A stretch of 6,689 nt of DNA, taken from NCBI GenBank assembly GCA_903943625.1, contig CAJAPL010000158.1, positions 1 through 6,689 of the forward strand, written 5' to 3'. Below the pieces are notes generated by a model, which was given only the letters and a program-made list of their open reading frames with translations, ran no database searches and was not told the origin of the DNA. Position numbers and translations under genes: made by a program. Of the stretch, positions 1 to 6,689 are shown piece after piece. The DNA is from an uncultured bacterium (lineage in GTDB: Bacteria > Patescibacteriota > Gracilibacteria > Absconditabacterales > Absconditicoccaceae). Within the stretch, counting starts at the first letter, position 1. Each line of letters opens with the position of its first letter.

Positions 1-729
1 ATTATCAGAAAAATGTTGAATAGAGATATGGAAATGTGGCATAATCCTAGGACTTTCTATGATATGAAAAAATGAATCGCTTAGATATTCTGGTCACATA
101 CTAGAAATTCTGATTCTGGGAATAGTCGTTTGATTTAAGATTTCTTGTAACAAGTATGTAAACTGAGACTGCTGGATTTTATTGGTATTGTCACATCATC
201 GTGCAGCTAGATTGACTCATGTAAGTACAATTTCCTTTCATCATGCAGAAGAGAAATCATTGATTTCATCTATAATCTCAGGCAATGGCCTAGATCGATG
301 TTTTCATCTCTTCATGATAGTCAGACAAAATGTACAGAAATTATCACAACCGTTTTGGATGAGGATAAACTTTTTGGTATATAAATTGTTTCATTGTTTA
401 AGTGTCAAAATGTTTCAATGTTTAGGTTCTTCGGGGAGGAAGAATAATTGTTTTTGAAATTTTTTTAGTTCTGGATATATTCAGTAAAATTTATCTTGAT
501 CGATCAATTTTCATTTATCAAAGACTCAACATCATGTGATGTAAATTTTTTTTCAGGATTCTAAATTTTTTTGTACATCTTTGAGTCGTTTATTTTTGGC
601 TCTATCGGTAACAACACAGGTCGCGATAAGGTAATTTTGATCTTTGGACAAATCATGCTGATCAAAGTATCAGAGTCGTTTATTTATGTAGAATTTATTT
701 ACTTTACAGCCAAATATTTTGTATTGCAT
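1..729 (-). CDS. mtaB: MtaB, tRNA (N6-L-threonylcarbamoyladenosine-C2) methylthiotransferase, 5' part (C-terminus beyond left edge)
   Basis: This radical-SAM enzyme adds a methylthio group to t6A at position 37 of tRNAs that read ANN codons. Read with TGA as Gly, 243 codons are open from the ATG at 729-727 to the window edge; the family is usually about 400-430 residues, so roughly the first 60% is present. The start is followed at once by FGCKVN, whose CKVN form separates MtaB from MiaB (CQMN). The three cysteines of the N-terminal methylthiotransferase domain are C8, C38 (ATCVV) and C67 (ITGC). The radical-SAM cluster motif is CDNFCTFC (C128, C132, C135). Later conserved blocks are LTGVN (169-173) and IPRIRISSMGPEYL (203-216). 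Fourteen of the 16 glycines are TGA, including G66 and G171. There is no Shine-Dalgarno sequence ahead of the start. The gene is divergent from the acyltransferase gene. Family assignment is firm; MtaB rather than another MiaB-like enzyme is likely. Confidence 0.9.
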
Positions 730-847
730 ATAGGAGTTTGAGATGGCTAAATTTAGCTATGGAGTTTTATAAAATGCCAGTACTTTTTCAATGTATTTGT
801 GAGATTATTTGTTTTTATTTTAATAAAATTGTCGCCCTTTTTATAGC

Positions 848-875
848 TTGACTTTTTGCAATAAAAACATATATT
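848..875 (+). promoter_or_regulatory. Putative sigma-70-type promoter for the GlsB-like acyltransferase gene
   Basis: TTGACT at 848-853 and TATATT at 870-875, 16 bases apart, make a good -35/-10 pair. They would start transcription about 40 bases before the ATG at 923. The match is by eye only. The 193-base gap between the two divergent starts (730-922) is AT-rich and holds nothing else convincing beyond a short direct repeat at 890-919; on the other strand only a weak TTGAAA/TAAAAC pair could serve mtaB. Confidence 0.4.
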
Positions 876-889
876 AGGGATACAAAAAC

Positions 890-919
890 AAAATCCACAA
901 ACAAAAAATAAAATCCACA
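890..919 (+). repeat. Short direct repeat AAAATCCACA just before the acyltransferase start
   Basis: The ten bases AAAATCCACA occur at 890-899 and again at 910-919, a period of 20, inside an A-rich leader directly before the ATG at 923. This may be a regulatory or untranslated-leader element, or simple low-complexity duplication. There is no ribosome-binding site in this stretch. Confidence 0.35.
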
Positions 920-922
920 CAA

Positions 923-1927
923 ATGAAACACGATCTAACAATCCCAGTAGACAGAGAGCGTTTGGAAGAAGAATTGACAGAAAAAACTCTCGCAAGAACT
1001 TGGAGAGATGTAGAAATACATTTTGTCAAGAAAAAAACAGCTCCAAACACACTCAAAGAGATTAATCGCATAAGCGCAATAATGTTTAATCTCGATGGCC
1101 CTGATGGCGATAAGTTTGATGATACCTACCCCTATATTGTGACGTATGATAGAGTAAATAGAGAGGTCCTATCTTTCTATAGATATATCATATGCCAAGA
1201 TGCAATCTATGGAGGTTGGGACATCCGGCTTTCTACCTACAAGTACTTCAAGTTTTCCAGTTATTTTAGGAAAACAATTCTCCCATCAACAATTGAATTT
1301 GGCCGCTCTGTCGTAAACAAAACAGCTAAAAGACAGGACATTGGATTACAGGCTGTTTGGTTGGGATTGGGAATACTTGTTTACGAATATCACCTCCACC
1401 CAAAGGGCATTAAGATAGACTATTTCTTTGGCAAATTTAGCCTACAATGGTCAATCTACAATGCAGAAGCAAGGGATATGATTTTGGGACTATTCAAAAA
1501 ACATTTTTCTCCCCCCGACAACGAAAATATTGATGTTATCCCAAGGGCTAAATTTGCCACAAAACTTAATTTTTCTGCTGCTCAAACGGCTTTCACAGAA
1601 GAAAAGTATAAGGGGAATCAAAAAAAGCTACATCAATATCTCGATTCTGTAGGGATGCCTGTAGCGAGACTAGCTGAATCATATGCAAATATGGGCGTAA
1701 AATACTACGGGACGGCTGATAATCCAGATTTACTCTCATGGGAATCAACAATCTTACAAGATATTGGGAAAATCCCTGAGGCCTATTTAAGGATATTCGT
1801 TGCTGACTATGTAACTACTAATCCAGCGCTGTTTATTTATCAGCCAAGGAAAACATTTAGGACTGAATTCTGGAAGACACTTTCATCCATGATAAAGTTC
1901 ATAAAAGCAAGGGCGGAATTATATTAA
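923..1927 (+). CDS. GlsB/OlsB-like GNAT N-acyltransferase (putative amino-acid/glycine lipid synthesis), likely horizontally acquired
   Basis: This 334-residue protein resembles the GNAT-fold 'hemolysin-like' acyltransferases (OlsB, and GlsB of Bacteroidetes). GlsB N-acylates glycine with a 3-hydroxy-fatty acyl group, the first step to glycine lipids. Family-like segments are PVDRERLEEELTE at 8-20, APNTLKEINRI at 40-50, YPYIVTYD (69-76) followed by EVLSFYRYI, the acyl-donor-site stretch TIEFGRSVV (123-131), YFFGKFSL (167-174) and RDMILGLFKKHF (184-195). Residues from about 200 on match less clearly. The ATG at 923 fits the family N-terminus; no Shine-Dalgarno is seen. All 16 glycines are GGN, there is no in-frame TGA, and six Trp are TGG, in contrast with every other large gene here, so the gene reads identically in the standard code. 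It has its own promoter-like sequence and terminator. The substrate is inferred from distant likeness; no GlsA partner lies in the window. Confidence 0.75.
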   Translation: MKHDLTIPVDRERLEEELTEKTLARTWRDVEIHFVKKKTAPNTLKEINRISAIMFNLDGPDGDKFDDTYPYIVTYDRVNREVLSFYRYIICQDAIYGGWDIRLSTYKYFKFSSYFRKTILPSTIEFGRSVVNKTAKRQDIGLQAVWLGLGILVYEYHLHPKGIKIDYFFGKFSLQWSIYNAEARDMILGLFKKHFSPPDNENIDVIPRAKFATKLNFSAAQTAFTEEKYKGNQKKLHQYLDSVGMPVARLAESYANMGVKYYGTADNPDLLSWESTILQDIGKIPEAYLRIFVADYVTTNPALFIYQPRKTFRTEFWKTLSSMIKFIKARAELY

Positions 1928-1966
1928 GCCGGACCTTGATAAACTAAAGATACTTAAACATTTAAA

Positions 1967-1996
1967 GGGAAGGCCCCGTTTTCACGGGGCCTTTTC
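1967..1996. terminator. Strong hairpin terminator between convergent genes
   Basis: A perfect 9-bp stem pairs 1970-1978 (AAGGCCCCG) with 1985-1993 (CGGGGCCTT) around the loop TTTTCA. Two G-U pairs and one G-C pair can extend it to 1967-1996. It lies 40 bases after the acyltransferase stop, and its T-run (1992-1995) favours plus-strand termination. It also lies 14 bases beyond the stop of the minus-strand pseudouridine synthase, so it may serve both genes, although the minus-strand T-run is poor. Confidence 0.8.
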
Positions 1997-2009
1997 ACAT
2001 ATATAAATT

Positions 2010-2999
2010 TTATATTTCTAATTTGACATCGTCTCAATCTGGGTCGGTGAACTCAAGTTTATACGCCGTCAGTTGCATGGGAATCTCTTCTTCTTTTCAA
2101 TACAGATAATCCCCTACTATTGGTAATCAATGCGTAGATAAATGGTAACGGATCTGATGAGTACGTCAGGTTAAAATTTCTAGATTTAATTTCATCAATG
2201 ATACTGATTTATTTTTTTTAAATCCTCAGTCAGCTAAAGCTGACAGCTCCTTTTCCCTTCATACTTCAGGACAAGCCAAAGGAGCACAAAAGGAAAGTAT
2301 TTTTGTAATTCAAAGTTTGGGCGTATAGTGGGGGATCTTGGGGATTACTATTTCTTGGATATAATATGGCAACTGAGATGATATATCAGAAAGAAAATCT
2401 CTTCATTCATCTGTGATATAGCAGGTCGCACGATAAAATTTTTTGATAGGAGCAGCTTCTTTGTCTTGAATATGATCAGATTCAGATTTTTGTTGAAATA
2501 ATCTTTTGAAGTGAGATAATCATTTTTCTGTTTTTGCTATTATCATAAGACCGTCAGTATCCTTGTCTAACCTATGCAAAAGTCATGCCCTAATAAAATT
2601 TCAGATTGTGGGTAAATTTTTGTAATTGTGATATAAGAAGCCTACAACCGATGGTTGAGAGACTTCTCGTACGCTATTGGGATGGGAAAGGACTCATTTG
2701 GGCTTGTTTATGACTAAATAATCCTCTTTTTCCAAGACTACTGGGATCTTGATATTGGGAGATTCATCTAGTATGACAGGAGATAAATATCTAGATAAAT
2801 CATCGATTAAAACCTGGTCTCCTTCCTTGAGCTTATGTGATTTTTTGATTTGCTTCTTGTTGACTGATACTCCGCCCCTCTCTATGATGTGATGAAAAAA
2901 ATTCCTGGAATAAGGGAACTGTTTTGTAAGCCAGATGTCTATCCTTTCCTGACTATCAGGTGGTAAGTCTCATGATCAGGAGTAAATCAAAGTCTGCAT
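2010..2999 (-). CDS. RluA/RluD-family RNA pseudouridine synthase with N-terminal S4 domain
   Basis: This complete 329-residue enzyme isomerises uridine to pseudouridine in RNA; RluD-type members act on 23S rRNA, but the target cannot be read from the sequence. An S4-like RNA-binding region spans about 17-66 (ERIDIWL, then FHHIIERGGVSVNKK). The catalytic domain follows: VLEKEDYLVINKPKGVLSHP (88-107), the catalytic loop HRLDKDTDGLM (142-152) with nucleophile D145, KKFYRATC (186-193), and the conserved GRTHQIRYHLSTHGLPIVGD (278-297). Fourteen of 21 glycines are TGA, including G139 just before the catalytic loop, G278 of GRTHQIR and G291; the standard code would give only fragments. The start is the ATG at 2999-2997 and the stop is TAA at 2012-2010. 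The gene is convergent with the acyltransferase, sharing the terminator region, and divergent from the repeat-protein gene. Confidence 0.92.
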
Positions 3000-3237
3000 T
3001 AAATCATCAACGGATTAGCAATTAAAAAATTGTTAATTTCAATCTGTATAAATATTTCTAGTTAAATTTGAAGCTATTTGCTCAATTATGGACTATAATC
3101 ATCCTTAAAACCGATATTGTGTAAGTTTTGGCCAATATAGCAATATAAAAAAGCTTTGGAAATGGCATAATTTGTGTTTTATCCTAATCGGAGTAGAATT
3201 ATTATGTATAAATTTAATTATTTAAATCCTAATAAAA
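3000..3237. other. Divergent intergenic region, presumed promoters for both flanking genes
   Basis: This 238-base AT-rich gap separates the start of the pseudouridine synthase (minus) from the start of the repeat protein (plus). Only weak promoter-like matches are visible: TTGTGT at 3172-3177 with TAGAAT at 3194-3199 on the plus strand, and TTCAAA with TATACA on the minus strand. A palindrome TTGGCCAA lies at 3128-3135. I see no tRNA, riboswitch or terminator here. Confidence 0.35.
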
Positions 3238-3831
3238 ATGGTTAATGACACAATTCCAACAAGTATTCAATGAGCGGGTCAACCACCAGTTTGATCAGCT
3301 AATCCTCTTGATCTTGTGAATGAAAAAGCAGCACAAAACAATAATCAGCTATGAACAGTTTGAAATAAGAGTTTTTTAGATAAACTTATAGGACTGATAG
3401 CAAAGATAACTTGAAATCCAGACCCCTTTACATGAAAAGCGGATATTATTGCTCCAAAGCCAGAAATTGCTGCGGCAGCTCAGAATACAATACCTGAAGC
3501 TAACAATCAGCCAACAACAGATGCAGTAAAAACCTGAGAAGGAGGCTTGTTTGGGAAATTTACTTCTACCATGACAAATATATGAAATACAGTCGAAAAC
3601 TTGTGAAATAAAGCTGTATGAGAAGCTACAAACGTTGTAAATAAATGACTAGATACAGCTGGGACTGTATGAGAAAAAGCCTTGGGATCAGCAACAAATG
3701 TTGTAAGTAAAGGGCTAGAAACAGCTGGTAAAGTATGAGAAAAGGCCGTAAATGAGGCTCAAAAGACAGTTCAAAAAGCAACTGACAACGTAAATGAATT
3801 TGTTAAACTTGAAGAACCAAAAAAGGCGTAG
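3238..3831 (+). CDS. Repeat-containing amphipathic-helix protein of unknown function
   Basis: I do not recognise a named family for this 197-residue protein. The N-terminal half is low-complexity (rich in Pro, Asn, Gln, Ala) around a more ordered block, SFLDKLIGLIAKITGNPDPF (45-64). The C-terminal part (about 108-190) is Ala/Lys/Glu/Thr-rich and built of amphipathic helical repeats. Residues 128-149 and 150-171 are tandem 22-mers identical at 17 positions, with degenerate copies on both sides. The 11/22-residue period recalls LEA, apolipoprotein or phasin-like helices that bind membranes or lipids, which is inference only. There is no signal peptide or membrane span. Thirteen of 22 glycines are TGA; in the repeats, TGA in copy one lines up with GGA or GGG in copy two. 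The stop is TAG at 3829-3831. It is the first gene of the run leading to the helicase. No Shine-Dalgarno precedes the ATG. Confidence 0.85.
3619..3750 (+). repeat. Two tandem 66-base repeats encoding 22-residue amphipathic units
   Basis: Unit one is 3619-3684 and unit two 3685-3750. They share 17 of 22 encoded residues (core ATNVV.KGL.TAG.VGEKA). Equivalent glycines use different codons: TGA at 3619-3621 matches GGA at 3685-3687, and TGA at 3646-3648 matches GGG at 3712-3714. This is direct internal evidence for TGA as glycine. The DNA has drifted, so the duplication is not very recent. Confidence 0.85.
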
Positions 3832-3880
3832 GCGCGAAGTAAAATTAGTCAACAAGAACATTTATCAGACTTTAATCAAA

Positions 3881-4150
3881 ATGGATAAGAAAGAAATCGT
3901 TTTACAAAACAACAATATAAGAAGCTCTATACAAAAAAATATAGAGACGATAAAAAATCTGATTGAAGAATCTGATGATATAAAAAGAATAGTCGAACAA
4001 CTACAAAAACAAGAATTTAATAAACTCGTGGCACAGGATCTTGAGAGAACATTGCAGAACATCAATCGTAGTATAAAGAGTTTATTGGATCAGACTAATC
4101 TGTTGTTTGATTCTTATAAGAGATTAATTCAATTTACATTTAAACAATAA
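3881..4150 (+). CDS. Small coiled-coil protein, unknown function
   Basis: This 89-residue highly charged protein is predicted by eye to be almost wholly helical and coiled-coil. Hydrophobic residues recur in heptad-like spacing through IQKNIETIKNLIEESDDI and IKRIVEQLQKQ, and again through LERTLQNINRSIKSLL. It contains no glycine or proline before its end, so TGA use cannot be tested in it. I chose the ATG at 3881 (MDKKEI). An upstream in-frame ATG at 3794 would add 29 residues, including RRRRE, but would overlap the preceding gene by 38 bases in another frame. The stop is TAA at 4148-4150. It sits 49 bases after the repeat protein and only 3 bases before the next start, which suggests co-transcription and perhaps a shared complex. 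There is no recognisable domain. Confidence 0.7.
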   Translation: MDKKEIVLQNNNIRSSIQKNIETIKNLIEESDDIKRIVEQLQKQEFNKLVAQDLERTLQNINRSIKSLLDQTNLLFDSYKRLIQFTFKQ

Positions 4151-4153
4151 AAA

Positions 4154-4468
4154 ATGCCAGATCAAGATTTAAAACAAAGCTTTGATACATTGGAAAAGAA
4201 GGTTACTGATGAGTGAGACAATTTTGACTCAGTAAAATTTAATGATCAAACAAGAGGTAAAATCTGAAAAATTTTTGTATGGTGATTTTTTGTTGCAATA
4301 TTTGGAAGTATAATCGTGACTATCGGATATAATATTTTATTTTATTATATTACTCAAGATACAGAATTATTTATAAAATTGGATTCACTATTAACTTTGG
4401 TTGGATCTATTATATGAGCTCCGCTATGATTTGTAATGGGATATTATTTCAAATCTGATAAAGATTAG
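4154..4468 (+). CDS. Small two-span membrane protein, unknown function
   Basis: This 104-residue protein has a charged N-terminal region (1-38, rich in D, E, K) and then two predicted membrane helices. The first runs from about 39 to 66 (IFVWGFFVAIFGSIIV onward) and the second from about 79 to 98 (TLVGSIIGAPLGFVMGYY). It ends in the short charged tail FKSDKD. Five of ten glycines are TGA, three of them within or at the edges of membrane spans (G44, G88, G92). In the standard code the gene is invisible. The start ATG lies 3 bases after the coiled-coil gene's stop and the gene ends in TAG, 8 bases before the next ATG. The family is not recognised. The GxxxG-like spacing in the second helix hints at helix packing or oligomerisation. 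Confidence 0.8.
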
Positions 4469-4476
4469 AAAACGAT

Positions 4477-4639
4477 ATGAAAAATTTAAAATAAAAGCTG
4501 GATGGAGATTCAGTTTTTTTTTGAATAGAAGGTTGATACAAATCAATGTTTCTGATAGCCCCATCAAAAATACACCTGTTAATTGACTTCTTAATTATTA
4601 TAATTGGGGTCTGATTAATTTTATTATTTCATACATATT

Positions 4640-4650
<11 letters not shown>
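4477..4650 (+). pseudogene. Tiny membrane-protein ORF interrupted by an in-frame TAA at codon 6
   Basis: From the ATG at 4477 the frame gives MKNLK, then TAA (4492-4494). It then stays open for 51 codons to TAA at 4648-4650, using three TGA and three GGN glycines. The downstream part has a soluble start (KLDGDSVFFGIEGG) and one hydrophobic span (LLIDFLIIIIGVGLILLF). Either a sense codon mutated to TAA, or translation starts later: the first internal ATG is 4546, giving 34 residues that are mostly the membrane span. A base-calling error is also possible, as the area is A-rich. The end overlaps the helicase start by 11 bases, so translational coupling is plausible. It lies 8 bases after the previous gene. 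Whether it makes protein is uncertain. Confidence 0.4.
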
Positions 4651-6169
<1,519 letters not shown>

Positions 6170-6179
6170 GAGATAATTT

Positions 6180-6689
6180 CTAGTCCTCGAAAGAGATGTG
6201 TATTCAAACCACGCTTTGCAACTCCTCTATCATAATACTCGCATAAGATCACGATGGCAGTCAGAAATTTAATAAAATATCATCTCCTTGATGACTTATT
6301 TTTACTTTTTGTGGCAAGACCCAGATAGGTCTCCTGATGCCAAATATTTTATATTCCATACAAAGGTTTAAGCTCTTAGTTGTCAATCATTGTGAATCCA
6401 AAAAACTTTTTTCTCTGACCCCCGCAGCAGTTAGTGGCTGTGCCAATAGTAAGTTATATCATATAACTGGCGCCGTTACAACCATTGTTTCTTTATCAAA
6501 AGGGATTTCTTTTTGAAAATCTTTTGGATAATAAAAAAAATCCTGATTTCTTTTTTGAGTATCAAATAATTTTACTGTGTTGGTTTTTTCTTGATATACT
6601 CATCGCTGTTTTTGTGAAAAATCTTTGGGATCGGTGGTTTCTATAATATCGCCGTCTAATATTAATAATCATTTTTTTATCCTTGAATA
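6180..6689 (-). CDS. truD: TruD, tRNA pseudouridine-13 synthase, C-terminal part (start beyond right edge)
   Basis: TruD makes pseudouridine at position 13 of tRNA. The last 169 residues are present, open from the window edge to TAG at 6182-6180. Family-like segments are GDIIETTDPKDF (13-24 of the visible part), a TAPVIGYNLLLA stretch (72-83), REKSFLDSQGL (92-102), YKIFGIRRPIWVLP (113-126) and the C-terminal LPSGSYASIMIEEL (144-157). Seven of 11 glycines are TGA, including G77 in PVIGYN and both G143 and G147 around LPSGS. The catalytic Asp lies upstream, outside the window. The gene is convergent with the helicase: only 10 bases separate the stop codons and no terminator hairpin is visible, so antisense overlap of the transcripts is likely. 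Confidence 0.85.

Noticed and set aside
182..457. A plus-strand 91-codon ORF
   Set aside because: It is antisense to mtaB, whose family motifs are unmistakable on the minus strand. It ends at a TGA, which is not a stop here, and has no recognisable features.
753..1071. Two minus-strand ORFs over the acyltransferase start and its upstream gap
   Set aside because: They are shadows of the acyltransferase gene and its AT-rich leader, with Phe/Leu/Ser-rich composition typical of antisense frames.
3865..4065. A minus-strand 66-codon ORF
   Set aside because: It is antisense to the coiled-coil gene, and its Cys/Ser/Phe-rich composition is a reverse-complement artefact of Lys/Glu/Asn codons.

Overview
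The window reads coherently only if UGA is translated as glycine (genetic code 25), with UAA and UAG as the only stops. This code is known from the CPR/Patescibacteria lineages Absconditabacteria (SR1) and Gracilibacteria (BD1-5), so the organism is almost certainly a member of that group. The evidence is internal. Four long, recognisable protein families run without a break through dozens of in-frame TGAs, and those TGAs fall on conserved glycines: the Walker A loop of a DEAD-box helicase, the GRTHQIR motif of an RluA-type pseudouridine synthase, and the TGC motif of MtaB. In a 22-residue tandem repeat, TGA in one copy aligns with GGA or GGG in the other. A standard-code gene caller would shred these genes and report shadow ORFs.

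Layout. (1) Bases 1-729, minus: N-terminal 243 residues of the tRNA methylthiotransferase MtaB, cut by the left edge. (2) Bases 923-1927, plus: a 334-residue GNAT-fold N-acyltransferase resembling GlsB, the Bacteroidetes glycine-lipid enzyme, with its own promoter-like sequence and a strong hairpin terminator at 1967-1996. It has no in-frame TGA (all 16 glycines are GGN) and is rich in TGG tryptophan, unlike every neighbour, so it looks like a recently acquired gene. (3) Bases 2010-2999, minus: S4-domain RluA/RluD-family pseudouridine synthase, complete. (4) Bases 3238-6169, plus: a tight, operon-like run of a repeat-rich 197-residue protein, an 89-residue coiled-coil protein, a 104-residue two-helix membrane protein, a tiny membrane ORF interrupted by a TAA, and a 509-residue DEAD-box RNA helicase with an RG-rich tail. 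(5) Bases 6180-6689, minus: C-terminal 169 residues of the tRNA pseudouridine-13 synthase TruD, cut by the right edge.

Functionally the window is mostly RNA metabolism (tRNA thiomethylation, two pseudouridine synthases, an RNA helicase). To this are added lineage-type small proteins of unknown role and one apparently foreign lipid-modifying acyltransferase. The acyltransferase is the standout: these bacteria are generally described as lacking fatty-acid and lipid synthesis and living attached to other bacteria. A second noteworthy point is that the TGA-using genes contain only three TGG codons and seven CGA codons, several of the latter at positions where tryptophan looks plausible. CGA may therefore be reassigned too.
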